Part shown: positions 44,623 through 56,990 of the stretch, piece by piece
Position numbering within the stretch: the first letter of the stretch is position 1
Layout of the letters: each line of letters starts with the position of its first letter
Source: Tragulus kanchil
Lineage: Eukaryota; Chordata; Mammalia; Artiodactyla; Tragulidae
Length of the DNA: 64,000 nt
Reading direction: 5' to 3'
NCBI GenBank assembly: GCA_022376925.1
Contig: JAIOJX010000025.1
Location: 96,623,608 to 96,687,607 of the forward strand
Translations under genes and position numbers: made by a program
Notes under the pieces: model-generated
The model's input: only the letters and a program-made list of their open reading frames with translations
The model's database searches: none
What the model was told of the DNA's origin: nothing

Positions 44623-46902
44623 ACAGTGTCAAAGAAAAATTGTAACTGGCAAAATCTTAAAGGTGATTTCTGTCTCAACGAGATGAAGGAAGAATTTACA
44701 ATTGTACATTTTCTAATGTAATGGTCTAAGAAAAGGGAAGTCAGGTACTTGGAGTAAGGAAGAAATATTTCTAAAGTTTAGTCAAGATGAGAATAATGTC
44801 AAAACCATCTTACTGAATTATAGTCAGTTTGATTCAGAGTATGAATGACTACCTGAAAGAGCTAGAGTGTTTCTATCTTCTCTCAAATTCATCTGAAAGC
44901 CTCGAGTAGTTCATTATTCACATAACTGAAAGTCAAGGGGAACTGGCATCAGGTGTTGTTCAACTTAGATGCTGAAATAGGTTTTTCCCTGTAGTTCACT
45001 CTTAGACAAGCTTTTCTCTCATGGTAGCAAGATATCCCTACCAATTCTAGACCTACATTCTTTCAGTCTAGCATAGCAACAGTAAGAAGTATTTTATTCT
45101 CAATAATTTCAAAAAAAAAAAAAAACCTTTTATAATTTTCACTGTTTAGCTTGAATTAGATATATGGTTTTGAATCAATCTGTTAGGCCAGGAATAAGGA
45201 TATATGCTAATTTTCTCAGACCAGGTATTATGTCTTCCTTAAACCAGAGAGTGAGTTCCCAACCAGATGATGGTTCCCAAAGAGAAAATCACTGTGCTTT
45301 ACCAGACAGAGGTAAAATGAATATCAAAAAGGCTAAAAAATTATTTGACTGTGCTCTTATTTTTCAAGTCCTTTTCTTACTTTTGTTTAGGAAACAAGTG
45401 GAGTGGGGCTGTGCTGAAGTTAGTAACTTAAAATGTGAGACCAGATAATCTGCATAGTTCTAACATTATTGACATGATGTTACTGAAAGATGAGTTATTA
45501 GCACTACATATTCTGGTATGCTTTGTAGTTCTTTCTATACTGGGAAGGCTACATCAAGCTAACTTGGTGGCTCTAGCATAATGATTTTCCTTTCTTTGTA
45601 TTTAGTAATGTTTCATGCACCTCAGGGCTCTCTCTCCTGATCCTTTTTGTTCCCATACTGACTTTTCTGAAAGAATGAGATCCTGATCTTAGCTGCCTCT
45701 TCTCAGAGATTCCTACCTGGTTTTTGCCCACCAATTCAGCTACCTGCCTTCAGATTTGTTTTACAGTGTCAAAGAAAAATTGTAACTGGCAAAATCTTAA
45801 AGGTGATTTCTGTCTCAACGAGATGAAGGAAGAATTTACAATTGTACATTTTCTAATGTAATGGTCTAAGAAAAGGGAAGTCAGGTACTTGGAGTAAGGA
45901 AGAAATATTTCTAAAGTTTAGTCAAGATGAGAATAATGTCAAAACCATCTTACTGAATTATAGTCAGTTTGATTCAGAGTATGAATGACTACCTGAAAGA
46001 GCTAGAGTGTTTCTATCTTCTCTCAAATTCATCTGAAAGCCTCGAGTAGTTCATTATTCACATAACTGAAAGTCAAGGGGAACTGGCATCAGGTGTTGTT
46101 CAACTTAGATGCTGAAATAGGTTTTTCCTTGTAGTTCACTCTTAGACAAGCTTTTCTCTCATGGTAGCAAGATATCCCTACCAATTCTAGACCTACATTC
46201 TTTCAGTCTAGCATAGCAACAGTAAGAAGTATTTTATTCTCAATAATTTCAAAAAAAAAAAAAAACCTTTTATAATTTTCACTGTTTAGCTTGAATTAGA
46301 TATATGGTTTTGAATCAATCTGTTAGGCCAGGAATAAGGATATATGCTAATTTTCTCAGACCAGGTATTATGTCTTCCTTAAACCAGAGAGTGAGTTCCC
46401 AACCAGATGATGGTTCCCAAAGAGAAAATCACTGTGCTTTACCAGACAGAGGTAAAATGAATATCAAAAAGGCTAAAAAATTATTTGACTGTGCTCTTAT
46501 TTTTCAAGTCCTTTTCTTACTTTTGTTTAGGAAACAAGTGGAGTGGGGCTGTGCTGAAGTTAGTAACTTAAAATGTGAGACCAGATAATCTGCATAGTTC
46601 TAACATTATTGACATGATGTTACTGAAAGATGAGTTATTAGCACTACATATTCTGGTATGCTTTGTAGTTCTTTCTATACTGGGAAGGCTACATCAAGCT
46701 AACTTGGTGGCTCTAGCATAATGATTTTCCTTTCTTTGTATTTAGTAATGTTTCATGCACCTCAGGGCTCTCTCTCCTGATCCTTTTTGTTCCCATACTG
46801 ACTTTTCTGAAAGAATGAGATCCTGATCTTAGCTGCCTCTTCTCAGAGATTCCTACCTGGTTTTTGCCCACCAATTCAGCTACCTGCCTTCAGATTTGTT
46901 TT
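44623..46902. repeat. Direct duplication 15 (1140 bp x2)
   Basis: 44623-45762 recurs at 45763-46902 with a constant 1140 offset and only one or two substitutions (for example c/t near 44988 and 46128). Content is unclassified single-copy-like DNA, including a 94-codon frame of no known family. Confidence 0.98.
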
Positions 46903-47006
46903 ACATGTGAATTTCTACATTAGTTTGAATGTTTCCTCTTCGTGATTTTTTTTTTTGCCTTGGCACATTAGAGCTGTGGGAAGATAAGTCATCTACCTCT
47001 TTATTG

Positions 47007-47626
47007 TGGTGTACAGTTGCTCAGTTGTGTCTGACTGTTTGTGATCCAATGGATGGCAGCAGGCCAGAACCACAGCTTGAAAGCATCGGTTCTTCAGTGC
47101 TCAGCCTTCTTTGTGGTCCACCTCTCACGTCCGCACATGACTACTGGAAAAACCATACCTTTGACTATATGGAATTTTGTCAGCAAAGTGATGTCTCTGT
47201 TTTTTAATATGCTGTCTAGGTCTGTTGTCAGTGCAGTCACTGTCTACATTGACTTTGGAGTCCTGTCACTGTTTCCACTTTTTCCTCATCTATTTGCCAT
47301 GAAGCAATGGGACTGAATGCCATGATCTTGGTTTTTCGAATGTTGAGTTTTAAACCAGCTTTTTCACTCTCCTCTTTTACCCTCAACAAGAGGCTCTTTA
47401 ATTCCTCTTCATTTTCTACCATTAAAATGGTATCATCTGCATATCTGAGGCTGTTGATACTTCTGGAAATCTTAATTTCCAGCTTGTGAGTCATCTGGCC
47501 CAGAATTTCATATAATGCACTCTGCATATAAGTTAAAAAAGCAAGCTGACAATATACAGCCTTGAGGTACTCCCTTCCCATTTTTGAACCAGTACTGTTG
47601 TTCCAGCAAAGCTGACCCATTTTACC
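47007..47626 (-). mobile_element. BovB LINE relic with reverse-transcriptase motif, first copy
   Basis: The minus-strand frame 47237-47620 (127 codons) carries the RTE reverse-transcriptase catalytic block LRYADDTILM, followed by ENEEELKSLLLRVKEESEKA and LKLNIRKTKIM. These match the BovB palm and thumb region. The 3' side (47007-47230) has lost the segment between the DITL-type block and the tail. A dead, 5'-truncated copy. Confidence 0.92.
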
Positions 47627-48087
47627 GGGCTGTGCTGAAGTTAGTAACTTAAAATGTGAGACCAGATAATCTGCATAGTTCTAACATTATTGACATGATG
47701 TTACTGAAAGATGAGTTATTAGCACTACATATTCTGGTATGCTTTGTAGTTCTTTCTATACTGGGAAGGCTACATCAAGCTAACTTGGTGGCTCTAGCAT
47801 AATGATTTTCCTTTCTTTGTATTTAGTAATGTTTCATGCACCTCAGGGCTCTCTCTCCTGATCCTTTTTGTTCCCATACTGACTTTTCTGAAAGAATGAG
47901 ATCCTGATCTTAGCTGCCTCTTCTCAGAGATTCCTACCTGGTTTTTGCCCACCAATTCAGCTACCTGCCTTCAGATTTGTTTTACATGTGAATTTCTACA
48001 TTAGTTTGAATGTTTCCTCTTCGTGATTTTTTTTTTTGCCTTGGCACATTAGAGCTGTGGGAAGATAAGTCATCTACCTCTTTATTG

Positions 48088-48695
48088 TGGTGTACAGTTG
48101 CTCAGTTGTGTCTGACTGTTTGTGATCCAATGGATGGCAGCAGGCCAGAACCACAGCTTGAAAGCATCGGTTCTTCAGTGCTCAGCCTTCTTTGTGGTCC
48201 ACCTCTCACGTCCGCACATGACTACTGGAAAAACCATACCTTTGACTATATGGAATTTTGTCAGCAAAGTGATGTCTCTGTTTTTTAATATGCTGTCTAG
48301 GTCTGTTGTCAGTGCAGTCACTGTCTACATTGACTTTGGAGTCCTGTCACTGTTTCCACTTTTTCCTCATCTATTTGCCATGAAGCAATGGGACTGAATG
48401 CCATGATCTTGGTTTTTCGAATGTTGAGTTTTAAACCAGCTTTTTCACTCTCCTCTTTTACCCTCAACAAGAGGCTCTTTAATTCCTCTTCATTTTCTAC
48501 CATTAAAATGGTATCATCTGCATATCTGAGGCTGTTGATACTTCTGGAAATCTTAATTTCCAGCTTGTGAGTCATCTGGCCCAGAATTTCATATAATGCA
48601 CTCTGCATATAAGTTAAAAAAGCAAGCTGACAATATACAGCCTTGAGGTACTCCCTTCCCATTTTTGAACCAGTACTGTTGTTCCATGTCCAGTT
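48088..48695 (-). mobile_element. Same BovB relic, second and most complete copy
   Basis: Duplicate of 47007-47604 by offset 1081, continuing to the true 5' truncation near 48695 (ccatgtccagttct). The frame 48318-48662 repeats the YADD block. A third, partial copy is at 49445-49845 (frame 49497-49811) from duplication 17. Confidence 0.92.
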
Positions 48696-50592
48696 CTACA
48701 TTCCAAAGAATTGTTATTACTTCTGTCTAAGTCCTGGCATATTTATACCCTTAGGGAAGGTAGAAATTGGTGTCATAGAAATGTAGAATGTTAGGGAACT
48801 TTATGCTCCCTCAAGAAAATATGAGGTAAGCTTGGAGCTCCTTTATGGAGAATTCTTTGTAAGTGTTATAGGAGAGAAGGCTGAAGGAGCAGCTGATACC
48901 TTGATTGTGAAGGGATAAACTTTCTAAGTCAGGCTACAGAGTATCATCTTGTTATCTTTATTCTTAGACTGTGGGGAGTAACTGAAAAATTTTGAGGAGG
49001 GATATCATTTATGTATCAAACTTTGCCTTAGGAATATTAATGTGACTTTTCCTGGTGCCTATTACAAACTAGGTTAATGTTTCTCTTTTCTGTGCCTCCA
49101 TTTCTCTGTGTAATTCTGCCTATGATACCACTTACAGTTTTTTTCTGCTAAGATCTGTTTTGTATTTCCTTCATCCATGCTAATGAGCTCATCCTGGACT
49201 CAAACTAGCCTGATTTATTTTCTTGACTCAGTGTTTCACATACTGCCTGATAACAACCTATTTATGGGAGCACACATTCTCAAAAGCTGTTTAAAAGGTC
49301 ATGTACTCCATCCACCTCATCAAACCAATCTGGTTAATTGGAACTTCAGCTCTTCTGTGAAATGAATATTCCCAAACCTAAGCCCTGAAATAGACTAGGT
49401 AATTTCTGAATCACCAAAGAGATTCAGTTATACTCAACCTATATTGCTGTCTAGGTCTGTTGTCAGTGCACTGTCTACATTGACTTTGGAGTCCTGTCAC
49501 TGTTTCCACTTTTCCTCATCTATTTGCCATGAAGCAATGGGACTGAATGCCATGATCTTGGTTTTTCGAATGTTGAGTTTTAAACCAGCTTTTTCACTCT
49601 CCTCTTTCACCCTCAACAAGAGGCTCTTTAATTCCTCTTCATTTTCTACCATTAAAATGGTATCATCTGCATATCTGAGGCTGTTGATACTTCTGGAAAT
49701 CTTAATTTCCAGCTTGTGAGTCATCTGGCCCAGAATTTCATATAATGCACTCTGCATATAAGTTAAAAAAGCAAGCTGACAATATACAGCCTTGAGGTAC
49801 TCCCTTCCCATTTTTGAACCAGTACTGTTGTTCCATGTCCAGTTCTACATTCCAAAGAATTGTTATTACTTCTGTCTAAGTCCTGGCATATTTATACCCT
49901 TAGGGAAGGTAGAAATTGGTGTCATAGAAATGTAGAATGTTAGGGAACTTTATGCTCCCTCAAGAAAATATGAGGTAAGCTTGGAGCTCCTTTATGGAGA
50001 ATTCTTTGTAAGTGTTATAGGAGAGAAGGCTGAAGGAGCAGCTGATACCTTGATTGTGAAGGGATAAACTTTCTAAGTCAGGCTACAGAGTATCATCTTG
50101 TTATCTTTATTCTTAGACTGTGGGGAGTAACTGAAAAATTTTGAGGAGGGATATCATTTATGTATCAAACTTTGCCTTAGGAATATTAATGTGACTTTTC
50201 CTGGTGCCTATTACAAACTAGGTTAAAGTTTCTCTTTCTGTGCCTCCATTTCTCTGTGTAATTCTGCCTATGATACCACTTACAGTTTTTTTCTGCTAAG
50301 ATCTGTTTTGTATTTCCTTCATCCATGCTAATGAGCTCATCCTGGACTCAAACTAGCCTGATTTATTTTCTTGACTCAGTGTTTCACATACTGCCTGATA
50401 ACAACCTATTTATGGGAGCACACATTCTCAAAAGCTGTTTAAAAGGTCATGTACTCCATCCACCTCATCAAACCAATCTGGTTAATTGGAACTTCAGCTC
50501 TTCTGTGAAATGAATATTCCCAAACCTAAGCCCTGAAATAGACTAGGTAATTTCTGAATCACCAAAGAGATTCAGTTATACTCAACCTATAT
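48291..50592. repeat. Direct duplication 17 (offset 1154 then 1148, overlaps duplication 16)
   Basis: 48291-49444 recurs at 49445-50592. Copy 2 lacks gtca near 49470 and a T near 49512. The seam is at ctatat/ttgctgtc. Confidence 0.96.
48696..49444. other. Unclassified intergenic DNA (duplicate to 50592)
   Basis: No gene or repeat recognised. The 62-codon frame at 49177-49365 has no domain. Confidence 0.45.
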
Positions 50593-50672
50593 TTCAACAG
50601 AGGAGCCTTGCAGGCTATAGTACATGGAGTCACAAAAAAGTTGGACAAGGCTTATCTACTGAACAACAATAT
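50593..50672 (+). mobile_element. BovA SINE 3' end, target of the L1 insertion
   Basis: aggagccttgcaggctatag, acatggagtcac and a gaacaacaatat tail are the sense BovA/BovB 3' end. The young L1 inserted at the A-rich end of this tail. Confidence 0.85.
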
Positions 50673-51019
50673 GTTTTTTTAACTCATTATTTTAAAGGTT
50701 TTACAGAGTTTTGTTGTTCACAGACATGCATGTTCCCAGATCAGTCATATGCATATTCCTGGTCCCCACCCCCCAAGTTGCCCCCATCCCACCCCTCCAG
50801 ATCATCGCCCCATGCCATTGTGAGCACTCCAATTCCCTTAGCACAATGACAATAGCTATCTTTTCCACACATGACAGTATAGGTTTTCATGTTACTCCCT
50901 CCATGCCTCCCCCTCCCTATTTCTTCCCCACAATGTCCCTATGTCTATGCTCTGTTTGCTTTTCCATGAGTTCACTGAGTGTGTTATAAGACCATCCTAC
51001 TAGATTCCATATATGTGTG
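50673..51019 (-). other. L1 3' UTR with G-rich tract
   Basis: Minus-strand 3' UTR of the young L1. The G-rich polypurine tract (plus-strand ccccaccccccaag and atcccacccctcc) is a known feature of L1 3' UTRs that can fold into a quadruplex. It ends in only seven A residues before the TSD. Confidence 0.8.
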
Positions 51020-53281
51020 TTAGTATACTGTATTGTCTTTCTCTTTTTGACTTACTTCACTTTTGATGATAGGTTCTAGGGCCAGCCACTTCATTAGGAC
51101 TGAGTCTTCTGCATTTCTTTTCACAGCTGAGTAGTATTCCACTGTATATATGTACCAGAGCTTCTGGATCCATTCATTCATCGATGGACATCTAGGTTGC
51201 TTCCATGTTCTGGCTACTGTATAAAGAGGTGCAATGAACATTGGGGTACAGGTGCTTCTTTCAGTTTTGATTTCATCAGGATATAAGCCTAATAGTGGGA
51301 TTGCTGGGTCATAGGGTGCTTCTATTTTTAGTTTTTAAAGGCATCTCCATACTGTCTTCCATAGAGGCTGTATCAATTGACATTCCCACCAGCAATGCAA
51401 GAGGGTTCCCTTTTCTCCGCACCCTCTCCAGCATTTATTGTCTGCAGATTTTTTGATGATGGCCATTCTGACGGGTGTGAGGTGGTATCTCATTGTAGTT
51501 TTAATTTGCATTTCTCTAATAATAAGCGAGGTCGAGCATGGTTTCATGTGCTTTTGGGCCATCTGTATATACTCTTTGGAGAGGCGTCTCTTTAGAACTT
51601 TTTCCCATTTTTTGATTGGGTTGTTCATTTTTCCTGTGCTGGGTTGTCTGAGTTGCTTGTAGATTTTGGAGATTAATGCTTTGTCTGTTGTTTCAGTTGC
51701 TATGATTTTCTCCCACTCTGTGGGGTGTCTGTTCAACTTTTTGGTGATTTCTTTTGCTGTACAAAAGCTTCTAAGTTTTATGAGGTCCCACGTGTTCACT
51801 TTTCTTTTCAGTTCCACTATTTTAGTAGGTGGGTCAGAGAAGATCTTGCTTTGATTTATGTCCTTGAGGGTTTTGCCTATATTCTCCTCTAAGAGTTTGA
51901 TGGTTTCTGGTATTACATTTAGGTCTTTAATCCATTTTGAGTTGATCTTTGTGTATGGTGTCAGGGAATGTTCCAACTTCATTTTTTTGCATGGAGCTGT
52001 CCAGTCTTCCCAGTACCATTTGTTGAAGAGTCTGTCTTTGTCCTATTTTATATGTTCGCCTCCTTTGTCAAAAATAAGGTACCCATAGGTGTGTGGTTTG
52101 ATCTCTGGGCTATCTTGTTCCATTGATCTATAGTTCTGTTTTTGTGCCAAGACCATTCTTTTGTTTGACTTACTTCACTTTTGATGATAGGTTCTAGGGC
52201 CAGCCACTTCATTAGGACTGAGTCTTCTGCATTTCTTTTCACAGCTGAGTAGTATTCCACTGTATATATGTACCAGAGCTTCTGGATCCATTCATTCATC
52301 GATGGACATCTAGGTTGCTTCCATGTTCTGGCTACTGTATAAAGAGGTGCAATGAACATTGGGGTACAGGTGCTTCTTTCAGTTTTGATTTCATCAGGAT
52401 ATAAGCCTAATAGTGGGATTGCTGGGTCATAGGGTGCTTCTATTTTTAGTTTTTAAAGGCATCTCCATACTGTCTTCCATAGAGGCTGTATCAATTGACA
52501 TTCCCACCAGCAATGCAAGAGGGTTCCCTTTTCTCCGCACCCTCTCCAGCATTTATTGTCTGCAGATTTTTTGATGATGGCCATTCTGACGGGTGTGAGG
52601 TGGTATCTCATTGTAGTTTTAATTTGCATTTCTCTAATAATAAGCGAGGTCGAGCATGGTTTCATGTGCTTTTGGGCCATCTGTATATACTCTTTGGAGA
52701 GGCGTCTCTTTAGAACTTTTTCCCATTTTTTGATTGGGTTGTTCATTTTTCCTGTGCTGGGTTGTCTGAGTTGCTTGTAGATTTTGGAGATTAATGCTTT
52801 GTCTGTTGTTTCAGTTGCTATGATTTTCTCCCACTCTGTGGGGTGTCTGTTCAACTTTTTGGTGATTTCTTTTGCTGTACAAAAGCTTCTAAGTTTTATG
52901 AGGTCCCACGTGTTCACTTTTCTTTTCAGTTCCACTATTTTAGTAGGTGGGTCAGAGAAGATCTTGCTTTGATTTATGTCCTTGAGGGTTTTGCCTATAT
53001 TCTCCTCTAAGAGTTTGATGGTTTCTGGTATTACATTTAGGTCTTTAATCCATTTTGAGTTGATCTTTGTGTATGGTGTCAGGGAATGTTCCAACTTCAT
53101 TTTTTTGCATGGAGCTGTCCAGTCTTCCCAGTACCATTTGTTGAAGAGTCTGTCTTTGTCCTATTTTATATGTTCGCCTCCTTTGTCAAAAATAAGGTAC
53201 CCATAGGTGTGTGGTTTGATCTCTGGGCTATCTTGTTCCATTGATCTATAGTTCTGTTTTTGTGCCAAGACCATACTGTCT
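51020..53281 (-). pseudogene. L1 ORF2 C-terminal part (two assembly copies)
   Basis: The minus-strand frame 51335-51982 (215 codons) holds the C-terminal region with the cysteine cluster [18 protein letters not shown]. An in-frame TAA at about 51335 cuts it off from the last segment (51020-51241, PMFIAPLYTVARTWKQP onward, including YTVEYYSAVKRNAEDSVLM). The copy at 52453-53100 is identical through duplication 18. ORF2p is the L1 endonuclease/reverse transcriptase; this part follows the RT domain and helps RNA binding. Confidence 0.92.
51049..53270. repeat. Direct duplication 18 (1118 bp offset)
   Basis: 51049-52155 recurs at 52167-53273. The end of copy 1 (ccattcttttgtttgac, 52153-52169) is garbled compared with the true continuation (ccatactgtcttgatgac). 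Lies wholly inside the L1. Confidence 0.97.
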
Positions 53282-54020
53282 TGATGACTGTTGCTTTGTA
53301 GTAGAGTCTGAAGTTAGGAAGGCTGATCCCTCCAACTCCATTCTTCTTCCTCAGGATTGCTTTGGCTATTCGAGGTCTTTTGTGTTTCCACATGAACTGT
53401 GTTATTCTTTGGTCTAGTTCTGTGAAAAATGTCAATGGTAGCTGAATAGGGATTGCATTGAATCTGTAGATGATATTTGGTAGTATGGTCATTTTCACAA
53501 TATTGATTCTTCCGATCCAGGAACATGGAATATCTGTCCATCCGTTTAAGTCTTCTTTAATTTCTTTCATGAGTGTCTTGTCATTTTCTGTGTACAATTC
53601 TTTTGTTTCTTTGGGTAGGTTTGTTCCTAGATATTTGATTCTTTTGGTTGCAATGGTGAAGGGCATTGCCTCTTTGATTTCATTTTCTGATTTTTCATTG
53701 TTTGTGTATAGGAATGCCAGTGATTTCTGTGTGTTGACTTTGTATCCTGCAACTTTGCTGAATTTGTTGATTAGCTCTAGTAGTTTTGTAATAATGTCTT
53801 TGGGATTTTCTCTGTATAATATCATGTCATCTGCAAAAAGAGAGAGCTTGACTTCTTCCTTTCCAATCTGGATTCCTTTGATTTCTTCCTCTTCTCTTAT
53901 TGCTGTTGCTAGAACTTCCAGGATTATGTTGAATAGTAATGGTGAAAGAGGACACCCCTGTCTTGTTTCTGATCTTAGAGGAAATGCTTTCAGTTTTTCA
54001 CCGTTGAGGATAATGTTCAC
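53166..54020 (-). pseudogene. L1 ORF2 reverse-transcriptase domain
   Basis: A 284-codon open frame. Residues 5-30 carry [20 protein letters not shown] (RT motif with RQGCPLSP). The catalytic FADD is at about 62-65, followed by the GYKVNTQKS and [11 protein letters not shown] blocks, the [10 protein letters not shown] thumb region and [18 protein letters not shown]. It starts at an internal methionine because a frameshift separates it from the upstream part at 54017-54328 (DAEKAFD, RT motif A). The second assembly copy differs here (RQDGP for RQGCP). Confidence 0.93.
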
Positions 54021-55970
54021 TGTGGGCTTCTCATATAGGGTGTTATTATGTTGAGATAGGTTCCTTCTATGCCCATTTTCTGAAGAGTTTTTAACATAAA
54101 TGGATGTTGTCCTTTGTCGAAGGCTTTTTCTGCATCTATTGAGATGATCATGTGATTTTTGTCTCTCAGTTTGTTGATATGGTGTATCACATTGATTGAT
54201 TTGCAGATATTGAAGAATCCTTGCATGCCTGGGATAAACCCGAGTTGATCGTGATATATGAGTCTTTTGATGTGTCGTTGAATTCTTTTTGCTAGGATTT
54301 TGTTGAGGATCTTGGCATCTAAGTTCATCAGTGAGATTGGCCTATAGTTTTCCTTTTTTGTGTGTTATCTTTGCCTGGTTTGGGTTTCAGGGTGATGGTG
54401 GCCTCGTAGAATGTGTTTGGAAGTCTTCCTTCCTGTGGAATTGTTTGGAAGAGTTTTAGAAGGACAGGCATTAGCTCTTCTTTAAATGTTTGGTAGAATT
54501 TGGCTGTGAAGCCATCTGGCCCTGGGCTTTTATTTTTGGGAGATTTTTAATCACAGATTGGATTTCTGAGCTTGTGATTGGGTTGTTCAAAGTTTCTGTT
54601 TCTTCCTGGCTCAGTCTTGAGAGATTAATCTTCCCCAAGAAGCTGTCCATTTCTTCCAGCTTGTCTGGTTTGTTGCCATATAGTTGTTCGTAATAGTCTC
54701 TTAGAATCCTTTGTATTTCTGCATTATCTGTTGTAATCTCTCCTTTTTCGTTTTTGATTTTGTTGATCTTGTTCTTCTCTCTCTTTTTTTCTTGATGAGT
54801 CTGGCCAGTGGCTTTTCAATTTTGTTTACCTTTTCAAAGAACCAACTTTTTGTTTTGTTTATATTTACTATAGTTTCTTTTGGGATTTTCTCTGTATAAT
54901 ATCATGTCATCTGCAAAAAGAGAGAGCTTGACTTCTTCCTTTCCAATCTGGATTCCTTTGATTTCTTCCTCTTCTCTTATTGCTGTTGCTAGAACTTCCA
55001 GGATTATGTTGAATAGTAATGGTGAAAGAGGCCCATCCTGTCTTGTTTCTGATCTTAGAGGAAATGCTTTCAGTTTTTCACCGTTGAGGATAATGTTCAC
55101 TGTGGGCTTCTCATATAGGGTGTTATTATGTTGAGATAGGTTCCTTCTATGCCCATTTTCTGAAGAGTTTTTAACATAAATGGATGTTGTCCTTTGTCGA
55201 AGGCTTTTTCTGCATCTATTGAGATGATCATGTGATTTTTGTCTCTCAGTTTGTTGATATGGTGTATCACATTGATTGATTTGCAGATATTGAAGAATCC
55301 TTGCATGCCTGGGATAAACCCGAGTTGATCGTGATATATGAGTCTTTTGATGTGTCGTTGAATTCTTTTTGCTAGGATTTTGTTGAGGATCTTGGCATCT
55401 AAGTTCATCAGTGAGATTGGCCTATAGTTTTCCTTTTTTGTGTGTTATCTTTGCCTGGTTTGGGTTTCAGGGTGATGGTGGCCTCGTAGAATGTGTTTGG
55501 AAGTCTTCCTTCCTGTGGAATTGTTTGGAAGAGTTTTAGAAGGACAGGCATTAGCTCTTCTTTAAATGTTTGGTAGAATTTGGCTGTGAAGCCATCTGGC
55601 CCTGGGCTTTTATTTTTGGGAGATTTTTAATCACAGATTGGATTTCTGAGCTTGTGATTGGGTTGTTCAAAGTTTCTGTTTCTTCCTGGCTCAGTCTTGA
55701 GAGATTAATCTTCCCCAAGAAGCTGTCCATTTCTTCCAGCTTGTCTGGTTTGTTGCCATATAGTTGTTCGTAATAGTCTCTTAGAATCCTTTGTATTTCT
55801 GCATTATCTGTTGTAATCTCTCCTTTTTCGTTTTTGATTTTGTTGATCTTGTTCTTCTCTCTCTTTTTTTCTTGATGAGTCTGGCCAGTGGCTTTTCAAT
55901 TTTGTTTACCTTTTCAAAGAACCAACTTTTTGTTTTGTTTATATTTACTATAGTTTCTTTTGTTTCTTTC
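53811..55970. repeat. Direct duplication 19 (1080 bp x2)
   Basis: 53811-54890 recurs at 54891-55970 with a constant 1080 offset. The seam is at a shared tttcttttgggatttt. Only a few substitutions (gacacccc/gcccatcc near 53952 and 55032). Inside the L1 RT domain. Confidence 0.97.
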
Positions 55971-56241
55971 TCATTTGTTTCTGCTCTGATTCTTATGATT
56001 TCTCTTCTTCTGCTGGCTTTGGGGTGTTTTTGTTCTTCTTTCTCCAATTGTTTTAAGCGGAGGGTTAAGTCATCTGCTTCATATTTTCTAGTTTCTTGAG
56101 GTAGGATTGTATTGCTATAAATTTCCCTCTTAGAACTGCTTTTGCATTATCCCATAGGTTTTGCACGGTCGTGAGTTCATTGTCATTTTCTTCTAGGAAT
56201 TTTTAAATTTCTCCCTTGATTTCCTCAGTGATTCGTTGGTT
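54017..56241 (-). pseudogene. L1 ORF2 middle part: RT motif A and linker, frameshifted
   Basis: 54017-54328 and its duplicate 55097-55408 (103 codons) carry [32 protein letters not shown] and the IDAEKAFDK motif A. A one-base loss in an A run (plus-strand ccttttttgtg near 54350) breaks the frame upstream. 55781-56047 holds the lysine-rich linker ([20 protein letters not shown]). A TAA interrupts near 56203. Old L1 decay or consensus error cannot be told apart here. Confidence 0.88.
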
Positions 56242-56990
56242 TTATAGGTATGTGTTGTTTAATCTCCATGTGATTGTGTTGTTAGCATTTTTTTTCCTGT
56301 AGTTGATCTCTAGTCTCGTTGTATTGTGGTCCAAGAAGATGGATGATATAATTTCAGTTTTCTTGAATTGACTGAGGTTTGTTTTGTGGCCCAAGATGTG
56401 ATCTGTCTTGGGGAATTTTCCATGAGCACTTGAGAAGAAAGTGTATTCTTCTGCTTTTGGATGGAACGTCCTAAAGATATCCTTGAGGTCCATCTTTTCT
56501 AGTGTGGCATTTAAGGCTTGTGTTTCTTTATTAGTTTTCTGTTTGGATGATCTGTCCATTGGTGTGAGAGGAGTGTTAAAGTCTCCTACTATTACTATGT
56601 TATTATTGATTTCTTCTTTTAAGGCTGAAAGTATCTGTCTTATGTATTGAGGTGCCCCTGTGTTGGGTGCATAGATATTCATGACTGTTATGTCTTCCTC
56701 TTGGATAGATCCTTTAATCATGATGTAATGACCTGCCTTGTCTCTTAGAATCTTCTTTACTTTAAGATCTATTTTGTCTGATTTGAGGATTGCTACTCCA
56801 GCTTTCTTTTGATTTCCATTTGCATGGAATATCTTTTTCCAGCCTCTCACTTTCAGTGTATGAGTGTCCCTAGGTCTGAAGTGGGTCTCTTGTAAACAGC
56901 ATATATATAGGTCATGTTTTGGATCCATTCAGTCAGCCTGTGTCATTTGGTTGGAGCATTTAATCCATTTACATTCAAAGTAATTATTGA
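56242..56990 (-). pseudogene. L1 ORF2 endonuclease domain
   Basis: The 228-codon frame 56242-56928 is the apurinic-type endonuclease that nicks target DNA. CLQETHF (catalytic Glu) is near residue 15, then EDITVMNIYAPN, NNIVIVGDFNTPL (Asp/Asn pair) and a terminal LDHNTTRLEI holding the Asp-His pair, where most L1s have SDH. The first ~20 residues (TLNVNGLNAP block) lie upstream in another frame after a one-base loss in an A run near 56917, with a TGA nearby. A partial second copy is at 57498-58064. Confidence 0.93.

Larger units (their letters stand above)
46546..48707. repeat. Direct duplication 16 (1081 bp offset, overlaps duplication 15)
   Basis: 46546-47604 recurs at 47627-48685, with private bases 47605-47626 closing copy 1. 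46546-46902 also belongs to copy 2 of duplication 15, so that block occurs three times (45406, 46546, 47627). Confidence 0.97.

Noticed and set aside
44623..46902. Genuine recent tandem duplication of a functional locus
   Set aside because: Same length class as 21 neighbours and no gene inside; part of the chain pattern.
53470..54054. 194-codon plus-strand frame as a gene
   Set aside because: Shadow of the L1 reverse-transcriptase frame on the other strand.
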